Shown piece by piece: positions 10,547 to 22,290 of a DNA stretch of 64,000 nt. Where the stretch lies: assembly GCA_947184155.2 (NCBI GenBank), contig CAMXCT020006753.1, positions 135,417-199,416 of the forward strand, given 5' to 3'. Position numbers and translations under genes: made by a program. The notes beneath the pieces were generated by a model. That model was not told the DNA's origin, searched no databases, and saw only the letters and a program-made list of their open reading frames with translations. Position 1 is the first letter of the stretch, and each line of letters opens with the position of its first letter. This DNA is from Cladocopium goreaui (taxonomy: Eukaryota > Sar > Dinophyceae > Suessiales > Symbiodiniaceae).

Positions 10547-11442
10547 ATTGTAATGAGTTGAGCTTCATACAAATCCATAACCATAGAGCTCCTAGAGAAC
10601 TAAACAGCGCGGTAAATTCCATGTGTTGGGGTCAAAACATACATAGTACATTGTATGGTTTATGGTCATCCATCCCATAAGAAAAAATCCTTACATTGGT
10701 TGTATGAATCTCTGTGAGAATGGAAACTCACCATCCTCATATCTGGCTGTTGATCCAAGTTTCGACCATGGCAGATATCATCCCCCTTCTTCGTATATCC
10801 CATATATGAATCGATTAGACAATATGATTACTGACCAGTGACGAAGTGGGATGATCTTCCAAGTATACACCATCTATGGTTCCGATTTTTAACCACTTAC
10901 TAAGTGGGATGTTCCTTCTAGTATAAACCTGTATACACCATATAAATCCCAATTCTTTATCCCCATTCTTGGCATTCAAAAACATACACATCCATTGATT
11001 CAATCCGTATAACTCCAGTTATTCATCTGTATAAATCCATAAAATTCCCAGTCATTCATGCTTATAAGTTATAATTATAATCCATAATCAATCCATGTCA
11101 ATCCAAATTATTCATCCCCATTATCCATTCTTGGTCATTCCATTATACTGGTTGACTGATTGGTTAAGAACCGGATTCCCCTATTGGACTACTGTTGTAA
11201 TCTTCAATAATTATATTGGATTATTATACTGGACTATTATAATCCCCCGTAATCATAAACCAACCAGGGTATTGAACCGCATGAATCATGGTTATTATGG
11301 GAATAACTCCTATAAATCCCCATAAATCGCTATGAATCCCAGTCATTCAGAAGTTATTCATCCATACAAATCCATATAGATTCACTTATATCGCCGTAGT
11401 TTCATGGTTAACATCCCCATTCAATGTCCATAACACTGCTCA

Positions 11443-11642
11443 TGAGCAGTGTTCAAAATCCCTCTATCATTACATTTAATCCTGGTTAGTTAAGAACGGG
11501 ATTCCCCGTTCTTGGATTATAATCCCCAGCATATTGGGTAGTATAATCCCCTATAGTTACAGCTATAATCCCCAATACATTGGCTATAATCCCCTATTTT
11601 TTCATCAACCAGGGAAAAAAGCAGCCACTGAGCCACTGCTCA
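11443..11642. mobile_element. Family F MITE, 200 bp
   Basis: Ends are TGAGCAGTG and CACTGCTCA. The interior carries repeated TATAATCCCC words. The left end abuts another CACTGCTCA, giving a 22-bp perfect palindrome at 11432-11453. A 106-bp relative with the same ends lies at 16994-17099. Confidence 0.6.
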
Positions 11643-11854
11643 CCTGTCCCTTATGGCTGCACCTCCGGTGTCAGTGTGCAGTAGACCGTCTCGGGTAGAG
11701 CTGCCACACGGGCGGCCACAGCCTTCTGCAGTGCGTCGCTGCAGCAGCCGTCGTACCTGACAGCCGTGGAAAATCATGGAAAATCACCATCTTTTATAGG
11801 ATTCCATTGGGATTTCATAGGTTCAATGGATTTCAATAGGTATTTAATGAGAAT

Positions 11855-11973
11855 TGACCCTCTGGTTATTTAACATAGCTATGGCAAATCACCATTTTGA
11901 GTAGCTAAATCATCAGAAATCATCCATAAATAAATGGGTCCTTTCTGTTGCTATGTTAAATAACCAGAGGGTA
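11855..11973. mobile_element. Family A MITE with an internal duplication
   Basis: Ends TGACCCTCTGGTTATTTAAC and AAATAACCAGAGGGTA. The core has an extra copy of the AAATCATC word, which explains its greater length (119 bp). Confidence 0.75.
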
Positions 11974-12950
11974 TATAATGTGGAAAGCCAATGCCATAAA
12001 CCTACCATTTGGGAGTGGTTTATACCACCCAGAAAGATTGGTGACTTTGATTAGGGGATGGTTTATTATTCATACAGTATATAGCAACCCCACAAAAAAA
12101 TAGAACAGGTTAGATTTATTTTCACTATTTTGTGTGGGATCGTTCCATCTTCTATCTTTTTCGGGGGTGCTGTATATGTATAGTATATATACATATATAT
12201 AATATCATAAATAATTGTAGTGTACATACACCATGTTTAATAAGATCAGTGTGCGCAAGAAGTTACAAGATCAGTTTGATTATTAACAAACTTAGGATAT
12301 TGCTATGGCATGCTATGGCAAACCAACATGCGGTATATTGAGGGACCCGCAACCGGCTGGTCTTGTTTTTTCGGATCAGACCCATCCAGATGGCTGGCTT
12401 TATTGAGCCGATCCCATTTAGCTTTCTCCTCTTTTTGAACAGCCAACCAGGGACCCAAATCAACAATTCACATCTATTTCAACACAACTGATCACACACG
12501 ATCACACTATAGCAACACAATGACAACTACCATCACAACAAGCCAATCAACATGGAGTTAAACAGAGTTGGTATGCAAAATAAAACTTTTGGGAATAAAA
12601 GGGGATCAAAATTGTACCAGGAAAAAATGCATGATGCGCAAACACCTTGGATCGATCTCCAACATACTGTAACAAATGATGCTTCAGGTTGGATAGCATC
12701 GGAAACACGCGAGACAAAATTGAATAATGCACTAGACCATTGTACATCAGTTTCACGCATTCACTTGTTTCAAACACAGAGTTGCAAGTGTCACAAGAGG
12801 ATCTTATTAGACTGCAAACTGTCTCTGGCAACTGCGGCAATCAGGCAAAATCAAACGCAGCTGCCACAGAAACTGTCAGCGTCCAAGGCTGGCATTCAAC
12901 TTCAGATCAGACACGTAGCGAAGGCGTTTAGAACTTGGGGATAGACAAAG
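11974..12950. other. No confident gene
   Basis: AT-rich sequence with a TATATACATA microsatellite near 12190. Both strands are open in places between 12540 and 12950, but no reading has recognisable domains or clear splice sites. Confidence 0.3.
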
Positions 12951-12954
12951 CCAG

Positions 12955-13426
12955 TCACGCCAAGATGTCAAGGAAGGAATCTTGCACTGCCCAACTCTAT
13001 TGCTTCCGCAAGCAACAGCACGACCATCACTTTGGAGCAGCACTGTATGCGCAGAGCCTGCAGAAACCTGGACATACAAGACACCTTCATCTAAAGGTGG
13101 GATGTTACATTGCCCGAAGGAATTGTTTCCGCAAGCAACAGCACGACCATCGCTCCGGAGAAACACAGTGTGACGATCATACGCAGAAAGCTGCACGTAT
13201 GACACACCCTTCTCCAGAGGTGGAATGTCAAGCTCCCCATCACGATTCTCGCCGCAAGCAACAGCACAACCATCACTTCGGAGAAGCACTGTATGATGCT
13301 CGCCTGCAGAAACCTGGATGTATGACACGCCCTCCTCTAAAGGTGGAATTTTGCACTGCCAGGCTCGATATGCTCCACGAGCAACAACACTGCCATCACT
13401 TCGGAGAAACACGGAATGATTTTCCC
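12955..13426 (-). CDS. Exon encoding four RCC1-type repeats
   Basis: After the acceptor TTTCCGCAG the minus strand is open for about 155 codons. It holds about four repeats of roughly 46-49 residues with the pattern VSAGEHHTVLLRSDG then AVACGNNSFGQC then IPPLDEG. This is the Regulator-of-Chromosome-Condensation (RCC1/HERC) beta-propeller repeat. In dinoflagellates this repeat type often occurs in large, sometimes ubiquitin-ligase-linked proteins. The last repeat ends CKIPSL and the following 30 codons diverge, so the exon may end before 12955. A plus-strand frame over the same DNA (Gln/His-rich) is a shadow. An upstream exon probably lies at 13739-13816. Confidence 0.75.
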
Positions 13427-13738
13427 CTGCGGAAACCATGATGCCAAGCAGGGAGCATTGAATAAATTGAATAAATGATTAAAAAAAAGCACAAATCACA
13501 AATCCTTTGAGCCACCGCCTTACCTCATAGGCCAGTGCCTCCAATGTGAATGTGGTTGGGAGTTTTGCTTCCTGAAATCATAAAATATAATAAATCATTA
13601 AGAGAAACACATGACGGAAATGGAAGAAGCGGCATTGCTTTGAGTGAGGCAGCGCCTACAAACTGAAGCCAGTAACCATGATGCAATGCTGGGTAGGGAT
13701 GAATCCGTGCAGCTCAGAATGTATACGACGTATACGAC

Positions 13739-13816
13739 CTGTATAATTCCATCGTTGCAGCAGTCTATATCATCGTGTCGTAGTCCGCTTGCTTCTTCAA
13801 GAGTCCAGTCTGGGAT
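13739..13816 (-). CDS. Internal exon, probably 5' of the RCC1-repeat exon
   Basis: Twenty-six codons in phase 0 read IPDWTLEEASGLRHDDIDCC and end NDGIIQ at CAG|GTCGTA. The acceptor is TTGAAG or ATCCCAG. Strand and spacing fit the same gene as the RCC1-repeat exon about 310 bp downstream. That exon starts in phase 1, so a small exon may be missing. No domain recognised. Confidence 0.45.
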
Positions 13817-13867
13817 CTTCAATGAGCCATAATTCTCTTGGGATTAACATGGATTGACAAATTCGAA

Positions 13868-13982
13868 TACCCTCTGGTTATGACTAACATAGCTATTGAA
13901 AATGGCCCAGTCGAAATAGTGAGTTTTCCCATTAAAAATGGGTGGATCTTTCCATTGCTATGTAAACGTTTACCAGAGGCTA
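13868..13982. mobile_element. Family A MITE, reverse orientation
   Basis: TACCCTCTGGTTATGACTAA at the left; the right end TTTACCAGAGGCTA has one change. The core is the reverse complement of the copy at 10442. On its right the minus strand is coding-like (VSNGWSLGRKHLRYSDIVKH) right up to the element edge, so it too may sit in or beside an exon. Confidence 0.72.
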
Positions 13983-14619
13983 TGTTTGACAATGTCAGAA
14001 TATCTCAGGTGCTTTCGCCCCAGCGACCAACCGTTGCTCACAGGATTGGCTGGTGCAAATCCGGGGCCAATTGTCACAACATTGGCCAAATCACATGGAC
14101 ATACTACTGGACCATATTACCAAATTCTGCAACTTTTAGGTTGTGAGAATTGACCTTGGAGAGCGACGACTGTGAAGGTGGGTCATCTGTAACCACCAAT
14201 CAGTGATAGACAGTGCTAGGCCATAAATGTCCAGTAATCGGGTTCTCTTTCCGTCTGGGAAATCTGCTTGGAGTTCAGTGAGAAAAAACTCTGTCCGGAA
14301 ACAAAGAAATGTACGTTCCATGTCCAAATGGGCCACGATGGGAAATATTAGTTGGGATCTATGTTGACTTGTGCAAGTGCTGTATTGTCCATGCCTACTT
14401 GGAAACCAATTCGTTGTTGCAATATGTCTAAATTGAGACCCAAAGGTTTGATGCATCAAAAGCTAATCATACACAGATCCCCTGGGATCTGCCCGAATAG
14501 TTTATACATGTGGATCTTAAAACTCGAGCATTGAGTTTTCAATCTGATCTTGGGGGAGATTCAAAGAGAACAAATGCATCTGGGAAAACTCGTTATCCAG
14601 AGCGATGCAGAAAGTATGA

Positions 14620-14735
14620 CGATCTGGGGCTTTCCTAAAATGGGGGGGTACCCCAATAGCTGGATGGTTTATACAATGGAAAATCTCAAGAAAAATGCAG
14701 GATTTGGGGCTACCCCTAGGTTAGGAATTAGGAAC
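14620..14735. repeat. Family D repeat fragment
   Basis: Carries TTTCCTAAAATGGGGGGGTA, the word CAATAGCTGGATGGTTTATA and a TTTGGGGCTACCCC end. The same words recur at 9184-9260, 39007-39152, 56410-56510 and 59679-59799. Confidence 0.5.
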
Positions 14736-14879
14736 CCCCCCATCTGCTCAATAAGAACCCCTTCCACCGCAAGGTCTGAAGCCAAGGCACAGCAAGACTT
14801 GAAAGTCTCGATCATCGCCAGCTAGTCGCAACCTCAAGCATCTCCATGGCGACGCTGTCGCTGTTGCGCTAGTCATTCA

Positions 14880-16030
14880 CCATATGGGGGTAACCCCCTG
14901 AATCAATCAACCAGGGTTAACCCAACAAAAAGGACTGGGTTAGGAAATCGTCCAATATGGGGCACACGCAATTCTGACCCCCCATCTAATAGGTTGTGTA
15001 TATCTTCATAGCATCCATTGGGCAGGCATTGTCCACCATTGCTGCTTTTTGGATCTGTTCTGGATGTGGTGTCAGAGCCTGTCAGCATTGATGACTCCGC
15101 CTTTTTGTGGTCAGCAGGATCTTGTTAGGATCATGTACCTTGCCATCAGTGTCACTTCTATTCTCATTCTCGTCTGAAGCAGGGGCCCGTGCAGCCAACG
15201 TCTTTTGGCAGAGGTGAGTTGAGTCTGTGGAAAAACCATACGTGCCCGACAAAGTTCTGGCAAGTGGACGCAAATGGTGCAATTCACAAAGGGAAAAAAA
15301 TCGGGACAAATTAGATCAAATCAGTTCTTATTCCATTGCCATGTCAGGGTATTGAGAATCTGTTCCACTGGCTGCTCGACCATGATATCATATGGCTGGT
15401 TTGAGGCCTTGCTGGTCGATCCAAGTAGGTATCCTCGTTGCAGCTGCAACACTTTTGTTTTGATCAATATAATATATATATAGTTATATATATATACACA
15501 CATATATATTATCATATATTATAAGGTTTAAGAGAATACGAACGTGCGGTTGCCATAGGTCACTTTCAACTTTCATCCAATATTCAAGGCCATCAAAAAC
15601 ATATCGAAACCACATGAGAGAATGGCCAGAATTTGAGAATTTCAACACGGAACAACTTCCTCTTGTTTTCAACATCACTCATAAGGAGACACCGGCGGCT
15701 TTTTAACGGTCTTATTGAAGAGTGACATGACCACGATATCATCGTTTTACATGAGATCACCATCATGGCGCGGGGTACAACTTTTCAATCAACAATTGTG
15801 AAACACCAAGAAGCACTGCCAAGGGTCTGAAGCTATAAGGATGGATGGCACCGGCATTTGGAAGACATGTCCAATCGAATGTATCCGAATGCGACCATGT
15901 TGATATTAATGGACATATAAACCACGTAAGTAAACTCCAATACCCGCAAGGTCGCTGCGAGTTCAACCTGTTGATACCATTTGGTACCGATGTTGGGAAA
16001 GTCATAGCTTCAAACGCTTGGAACTTGGGG
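14880..16030. other. No confident gene
   Basis: Includes a GGGTTAACCC-type inverted word near 14920 and a TATATA microsatellite near 15465-15520. The stretch 15060-15260 is of more balanced composition and might hold a minus-strand exon, but no frame is convincing. Confidence 0.3.
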
Positions 16031-16039
16031 TATTCTCAG

Positions 16040-16094
16040 GTCGTGCTTCTCGTTGCTTTCGCACCTGCGGCATTGGATGCAACCTGGATCGCAG
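16040..16094 (+). CDS. Short internal exon
   Basis: The acceptor TATTCTCAG and donor GCAG|GTAGTG bracket 18 codons plus one base: VVLLVAFAPAALDATWIA. Hydrophobic, possibly a membrane or signal segment. No family can be assigned from so little. Confidence 0.38.
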
Positions 16095-16120
16095 GTAGTG
16101 ACGCCGGTGACCATGATAAA

Positions 16121-16241
16121 AACCCTCCGGTAAACGTTTACATAGCTATGGAAAATCACAATTTTTGATAGGTAAATCACCGTCTTTGATAGGTAAATCA
16201 ACTAAAAATCACCAATTTCAATGTTAAATTACCAGAGGGTA
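16121..16241. mobile_element. Family A MITE with duplicated core
   Basis: Ends ACCCTCCGGTAAACGTTTAC and AAATTACCAGAGGGTA. The core word GATAGGTAAATCA occurs twice, which gives the larger size. It lies about 25 bp 3' of the exon at 16040-16094. Confidence 0.7.
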
Positions 16242-16739
16242 ACATGATTTCTTTCACCAGCAGAAAAGTCAATGAAGAAAATTCCTACTGACATGAAGTG
16301 TTGTTAGAGTTGTTTCACACAGGGATAAAAGCATATCAAAGCAACTCAAAAAGGGTCCCCTTGTGGCCAAAAGAAACAGGAAATGGACTCAGCATGGTTC
16401 AGCTTTGCCAAATGGGCTTTCTGTGGTTTTCATTGGGTTTTCATGGGTTGTCCCGATATTTTCGCCTGGATTTGCCTGGTACAGAATTGTGGGCTTGGAG
16501 CTTCCCACACCATTCGGATCCACTTGGACTACGGTTTCTGTGGCACCTCCTCCTTTTTGGAGGTGTCTGACTTGGCATTCTCCGCAGCCTAACGTGGCAA
16601 CTCTGGCAATTTTTGCAGGGTCCAATCCTTGTGATATAATATGGACAATGAGTATATGCACATTCTTTCTTGGAGGAGGAGACATATGTGATATAAATTG
16701 ATATACTATGTATCATTATGTGATTAAAAAAAAAAAAAC

Positions 16740-16993
16740 GATTTTGTGAGGAGACCATTGATGATAATTCCAAATATGTTGGTGGGCCCTCTACAATGCG
16801 GCCCGCGCATCTCAGATCTGCACGTGGGTGACCAACCCATTCTCTGCCCCGAAACGTTAGGTGCATTGATGTGCATGATCTCTATAGCTTGCCGCAATGT
16901 GCAGAAGATTGGGATCTGGTGGAAAACAGTGATTCTTGCAGGTCCAATGGCAGGCTGGGAAGGGGTCTGGGTGAAATAGTGATCGTCGTCATT
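16740..16993 (-). CDS. Coding-like stretch on the far side of a family F MITE
   Basis: The minus-strand frame reads NDDDHYFTQTPSQPAIGPAR and continues through IEIMHINAPNVSGQRMGW towards 16740, where a poly-A run ends it. It touches the family F MITE at 16994-17099, whose other side is also coding-like (17100-17243). If the MITE is removed with a TT duplication, a different frame is continuous, so the frame here is uncertain. Confidence 0.35.
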
Positions 16994-17099
16994 TGAGCGA
17001 TGTTCAAAACCCTCCATCATAATAGATCATGATAATCTCCAATAGTTAATTAAACCCCCTATAATCCTCAACCAACAGGGGGTTAACGGCCACTGCTCA
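16994..17099. mobile_element. Family F MITE between two coding-like stretches
   Basis: Ends TGAGCGATGTTCAAAACC and GGCCACTGCTCA, interior CCCCCTATAATCC, apparently flanked by TT on both sides. 106 bp. It is a shorter relative of the element at 11443-11642. Confidence 0.58.
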
Positions 17100-17243
17100 T
17101 TCGTAAATCTATAGGTGCAAAGGAAGGTACCCAGCGTGCCTGCGCTAACAACTCACTGGCTTTCAATCGCTTCTGCTTGTCCTTCACTTGGCCCTTGGAA
17201 GCCTCCGGTGACTCGCAATGACTGGGATCTCGAAAGTGTATTC
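17100..17243 (-). CDS. Exon with basic, helical segment
   Basis: The minus-strand frame reads FRDPSHCESPEASKGQVKDK, then QKRLKASELLAQARWVPSFA and PIDLR, and reaches the family F MITE at 17099. Lys-rich and strongly coding in composition. A stop follows a few codons inside the MITE if it is not spliced. No family recognised. Confidence 0.48.
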
Positions 17244-17299
17244 TGAATACATAGCGATTCATAAAATTCATCAAAGTCCATCAATGTCAATGAACATCC

Positions 17300-18230
17300 A
17301 CAGGACAACAGAAAAAATCAGACAAATACTCCAAATGTCGAGGAAACAAGCCATCTAACTCGACATCCCTCTTTGGCTTCTGAAAGTGGACCTTTTGAGC
17401 TGCTGAAACAAAGGGCGCCATTCAGGTTCTGTGGCTGGTCACCACTCCACCGACGGGGGTGGAGGTGGACATAGGTGGACCGGTGTCATATCTTGGCGTG
17501 CAGATCGTGCAGCGTTGATGATGGACAAAACATGGGATCGATGTGCATCGCCTAAAAGGGAAGACCACAAGAACTGGTCATGTTGTATGGGAAGAACCGA
17601 TGGTGGCTTGGAAGTCTTGGGTACCTCAATTTCGAGAAAAAACCGTATGGTTTAGGATTTGATCCATCCCTCAGTCTCTGAGATTTGGGAAAATTTGGGA
17701 AGCACATACTGTGGGATCCTAAACATTGCCAATAGGGAAGCTGTGCCAACGAATTGGACAGCAAAGCACAAGATCTGATGCGGGCAACCTACAATGCGAG
17801 AAACATTACATAGATTATATACTTATATATAATATTATGTATACATATTAAATTACATCTCAATTTGAAGCCGCGAATGAACGGAAAGTTGTGCACTCTG
17901 CATTTTGCCCATCAGCTTTCTTGCTTACTACAGTTTGTACAATCCTAGGGCATTGACCTTGTAACAGTACTCAGTGCCCAAATTCAAGCAACAGTGCTTC
18001 ACAAACAAAGTCTTGGCCGTACAGAGATATCTGCTCATATACTCTGAAGCTAAATTGATCTAGCATGAATATCCCAGGTCACACTTCACTCGGCCACATT
18101 CACAGGGCAACATATTATGTACAAATAGAAATATATATATGTAACTGTACGTATGTCTTATATTCATATCTTTGAAGTGCATTGACAGCATTGTTCCTGG
18201 ATTGGCTGCGATTCCACTAGAATGTTGACA
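17300..18230. other. No confident gene
   Basis: Unique sequence. The patch 17400-17480 is Gly-rich in translation (a GGGGGTGGAGG run) without splice signals. A short AT microsatellite lies near 17820. Confidence 0.3.
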
Positions 18231-18238
18231 CAAAAAAC

Positions 18239-18322
18239 CTTCAAACGTTACGACGTGTCGTCGGCCGTTGGAGGATGCTATGTACAAAGTCGCGACGGGA
18301 GGATTGGGCGACTTGGCGGAAG
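18239..18322 (-). CDS. Short internal exon
   Basis: The acceptor GGCGTTGCAG and donor GAAG|GTTTTT enclose an open frame reading SAKSPNPPVATLYIASSNGR then RHVVTFE. A plus-strand reading is also open across the same DNA; the splice signals favour minus. No family recognised. Confidence 0.4.
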
Positions 18323-18329
18323 CTGCAAC

Positions 18330-19530
18330 GCCAAGTTGTATTCTTCTTCCAAGCTGACAAAATCCAAGGACTTTTCATGAAGAAGCACTTCATTTAGATG
18401 AAAACTGGGGAATTCACCAAGTTTCTGGCAGTATATGGGAATTCGAATATGGATGAATCAAACATATTCAAAAAGTGGATTTGGGAGCAGGAGCAAGCTA
18501 TCAGTACTATCAGAGAAACTGATTTGGAATGAGTATCTCCGACCCAAATCAGGGTATAGACTTCAAAGAGCCTTTCGTGGGCTTGGGTCAAAATTGGGTA
18601 CCCCAAAATCGGACTGTTGAGTACTCAAACAAACGGGTCTCAATTTTGACTTTGATGCACACCAATATAATCTCTAAAGATGTGCAACCAGGTTTAGTCG
18701 AAATGGCAAACTCGGAACCCACAGTTTTCAGAACAAGGCGAATTACATTTTGCTCGGAATCAACAAGCCTATTTATATTTATACTGGTTGGTATCTCTAG
18801 TCATCCATTAACCCAAGTCATCCATTAACCCAAGTTCTTAGGATTGTCAGTCGATTCCACACCCATCTTCCAATCCAAATGCAACAAACGTCAACTGAAT
18901 GCCGCAGGCTGAATGCCCCAGGCTAAATGCCCCAATTATTTCAGCGACCTTGGTACCTGATGGGATACTTGGGAGTGCAGTTGGGGTTGTTAATTTATAA
19001 CCCCCATGAATTGGGATACAACCACTACAACTATTGTTATATATCCAATATTATCCACTTATCAATGGAACTGCAACCCCAATATTATCCACTGACTTTG
19101 AGACTTAATCACAATATGTTTCAGAAACACTCTTCGCCTGGCATGTTATATGCCCTTCTTTGGATCAAGATGTACCAGAAGAAGTGTTCTCGCACCCATC
19201 CTCCTGTGATTGCACAGAATTATAGTGCTCCACTCCAAATTCAAAAACTGTATTCCCAGTATTGGATGATGGGAACATTTACAGAAAGCCCCTGTAAGTA
19301 CCAGCAAATATCATGGCTTCCTGTACATTTTCCCTTTAAGCCAATCCAGAGATCCAGTGATTGATATGCTGAAAGTGAGATTCCTGGACTTCTTTGCTCG
19401 TCCTAGCTGCATACCTGGTCAAAACATGGTCACATGTTGATGGGTTGTGATTCAGACTACTACTGAGCAAGTCGGGGCATGCATCATCTCTTACCTTTTT
19501 CCATCCACATCCATACAATGACATACTATA
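18330..19530. other. No gene seen
   Basis: AT-rich unique DNA. A TTGGGTACCCCAAAATCGGA word at 18593-18612 is part of the family D repeat. Long open plus-strand runs around 18930-19360 lack coding bias and splice sites. Confidence 0.3.
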
Positions 19531-19534
19531 CATA

Positions 19535-19540
19535 CTATAC

Positions 19541-19605
<65 letters not shown>

Positions 19606-20460
19606 AATATATATATATATATACATACATATACATATATACAAATAAATATATACAAATATATATATATATACATACATATACATATATACATATACAT
19701 ATATACAAATACATATATATACATATATACATATACATATATATATAAACACATATATACATATATATATATTGTACATATATACATATATACATATATA
19801 CATATATACATATATACATATATTATACATATACAGTACACATATATATATATTATACATACATACATATATACATATTAACATATATACATATATACAT
19901 ATATACATATATACATATATACATATATACATATATACATATATACATATATACATATGTACATATGTACATATGTACATATGTACATATGTACATATAT
20001 ACATATATACATATATACATATATACATATATACATATATACATGTATACATATATACATATATTGTATACATTATATACAGTATATACATTAAATGTAT
20101 ACATTGTATACAATATATACATTAAATGTATACACATGTATGTATATATACATATATATATATATACATATACATACATATATATATGTATACATATATA
20201 TATGTATACAGTATACATACATATCGATATGTATACATATATATATATGTATGCATATATATATATATATATACATATCTATATGTGTATATATGTATAT
20301 CTATATGTATATCTACAGATCAATATGTATATATATACACATAAAGATAGATACACATGTATAGATATATGTGTCATGTCTGTATACAGTGCATAGTGTA
20401 GTGCACATAATGCAAATATGACTATATATACTGTAATTATATGTATCTGGCCGGAGTGCA
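19535..20460. repeat. Long ATATAC/GTATAT microsatellite
   Basis: Nearly 0.9 kb of (ATATAC)n with changing sub-units: CATATACATATA, a CATATGTA block near 19960-20000, and TACATTAAATGTATACA palindromic units near 20090-20130. The open frames of Tyr/Ile/Val/His seen here are translated repeat. Confidence 0.9.
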
Positions 20461-20579
20461 AACCAATTCTTGTTTACTGTAGCCGCCTCACCACTGGGCG
20501 AGCCATGCTTAAGCAATTCTATGGATGACCGTCGATAAATATTCATCCATCTTATTCATAGTCAAGCGATTGATTTGGT

Positions 20580-21060
20580 ATATGATGTTATATATATAAT
20601 TATATATATACATAATGTATATCTAGCAAATATCCCGAGAAGTATTCAATATGAATCCCCTACTAATCACTGTTGATCACCAGTGATCACTATCAAGCAC
20701 CATCATTGAAGTGGAGCCAGCCTACTCCACCCGGCCAGGCCCGGCCCTCAGGGGTTGCGCAACGACTTCGCAGATGCCACAGAGAAGGCTACAGTGGCGC
20801 CTAGTGGACCACTTAGCACATAGCCTGCACAGCAAAAAATGACCCCAACCATGGTCAGAATAATGTCAGAATGGTGTATATACAATATAAATAAATATAT
20901 ATAATAATTAATATGCTTAATAATGGGTTAACCTGGGAACTAATGATTAAACCATTGGTCAATCAGGATCATAAAAAGGCTGGACACCTGGGAGTTTTTA
21001 GTGGTAGGACCATGGTTTTTCATGTGGATAATCCATGGATAATCCTGGGTTTATAATGGA
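20580..21060. other. No gene seen
   Basis: TATATA tracts at 20590 and 20880 flank a GC-richer patch at 20710-20830 without a convincing exon. The stretch 20960-21060 has ATGGATAATCCTGG-like repeats. Confidence 0.3.
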
Positions 21061-21069
21061 ATAATTGGT

Positions 21070-21180
21070 TACCCTCCGGAAATCATGGCTGGTGAAATCC
21101 CCAGCAAATGATCAAAAATCTGGCTGGCTTCCCATCTGGCAACAGGGACTTTCCAGCAAGCCATGGATTGCCGGAGGGTA
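21070..21180. mobile_element. Family B MITE
   Basis: TACCCTCCGGAAATCATGGC at the left, CATGGATTGCCGGAGGGTA at the right, with TTTCCAGC/GCTGG subterminal words. It shares only the outermost TACCCTCYGG with family A. Confidence 0.75.
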
Positions 21181-21565
21181 ACATAATTATAGGATCAATT
21201 TGGGACTTACCTGAGACAAAGTTGTTGTGATTTAGCGAAGAAAACCCATCCAATCAACAAAATGTGGCCTCTAGCGAGCAACGCTGTGGAAATCAACAAA
21301 CAAGAAATGGTTCTCAACAATATTAGTGGTAACGGTGGGTGGGTGGGTCATTTTCAGCAGTCAGTTTTCTTCTTATCCAACTTAATGTCAACGTGGGAGG
21401 CTGAAACGCTCTAATTAATCACCAAAAAGAGGAATTCCCACACCAACACATTAATATTGACATGGGACAGGTAAATGAAGCTGATAAATATATATATATA
21501 TATACATTATATATATATATTATATATACAAGTATTATATATATATATATCGAGACTACATATTA

Positions 21566-22030
21566 TTAGAGTCTGACTCCTTTCCCGTAGCATCTCCCGT
21601 TCCAGGCCGTGCCTGCAGTGCTGAAGGCCGCCATTCGCGTCACATCAAGCACCAAATGTCCCATAGAACTCATGACGGTGGGCTGGGCTGGGGCGGCTGG
21701 GGCTGGGGCTGGAGGCCTCTCTTGGTGGCTTTGGTCAGTCACCTTGCTGTTGGTGACAGCCGCGACAGCTCCCTTTGGTGTCGGTCCCTTTGCTTCACTG
21801 CTGTCCGTGCTCTCGGTGTCCGTCTCGGTGACACTTGGCATCTTCCGACGCTTCAAGGGGGGCTCCGGCAAGCCGTCCGTCTCATCGGGCGCATCGGCAG
21901 GGGGCCACGGTGGAGCTAATGCATCCAACCTGAAACAGGTGCCATCACATTGGGCCTTGCGGCAGAAGTGCCTCAGTGCGGCGCTGGGTGATGGTTGATT
22001 TCTTGGCTCAAAAATATGGGTCCTGAAAGC
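21566..22030 (-). CDS. C-terminal exon(s), Pro/acid-rich nuclear-like protein
   Basis: The minus strand is open for about 150 codons to a TAA at 21566. In order: RTHIFEPRNQPSPSAALRHF; a Cys/His patch HFCRKAQCDGTCF; a Pro-rich, acidic segment (PPWPPADAPDETDG); a basic patch LKRRKM that could be a nuclear localisation signal; a Ser/Thr/Glu-rich segment; an Ala-Pro run; and a hydrophobic end (LVLDVTRMAAFSTAG). A TTTCAG site at about 21930 may be the true exon start, with the Cys/His part in a separate upstream exon. Codon third positions look coding throughout. The Cys/His patch may bind zinc, but no known family fits. Confidence 0.55.
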   Translation of the reverse strand, partial: AFRTHIFEPRNQPSPSAALRHFCRKAQCDGTCFRLDALAPPWPPADAPDETDGLPEPPLKRRKMPSVTETDTESTDSSEAKGPTPKGAVAAVTNSKVTDQSHQERPPAPAPAAPAQPTVMSSMGHLVLDVTRMAAFSTAGTAWNGRCYGKGVRL

Positions 22031-22114
22031 TTGGCTCCATGGAATTGTAATACCGTAATACCATGAAATCTCACAACACCATTCAAAACCATGTAGAAGT
22101 GCGGTGTAGAAGTT

Positions 22115-22284
22115 TCAACATGTTAAACGCGGTGATTGGCTTGGAACGGCCCCGCCTTTTGGATGTGAACTCCGCCGCATAAGCTGAACTGGCACGGTTG
22201 CCCTCCATCGGTTCCCGGCCGTTCCCGAAACTGTGAGGCTCCTGAAACCCGGCTGCGCGTCTAGCCAAAATTCCAAGCATTTCA
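22115..22284 (-). CDS. Exon directly downstream of a family A MITE
   Basis: GC-rich for this window. Two frames are open. The better one reads MLGILARRAAGFQEPHSFGN, then EGNRASSAYAAEFTSKRRGR; the other reads ILKCLEFWLDAQPGF. The exon begins a few bases from the mutated end of the MITE at 22291-22395. It lies just upstream of the exon at 21566-22030 and may belong to the same gene. Confidence 0.4.
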
Positions 22285-22290
22285 GGATGG

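Noticed and set aside
12935-13441. Plus-strand frame of 168 codons (Gln/His-rich)
   Set aside because: Shadow of the minus-strand RCC1-repeat exon, which has clear repeat periodicity.
19535-20460. Overlapping open frames of up to 251 codons rich in Tyr, Ile, Met and Val
   Set aside because: They are translations of the ATATAC microsatellite and open in several frames at once.
21609-21998. Plus-strand frame of 129 codons
   Set aside because: Antisense of the minus-strand Pro/acid-rich exon, which has better codon pattern and a stop at a sensible place.
22115-22284. GC-rich block considered as bacterial contamination or transfer
   Set aside because: It sits seamlessly between a MITE and other minus-strand exons and has no bacterial gene architecture.
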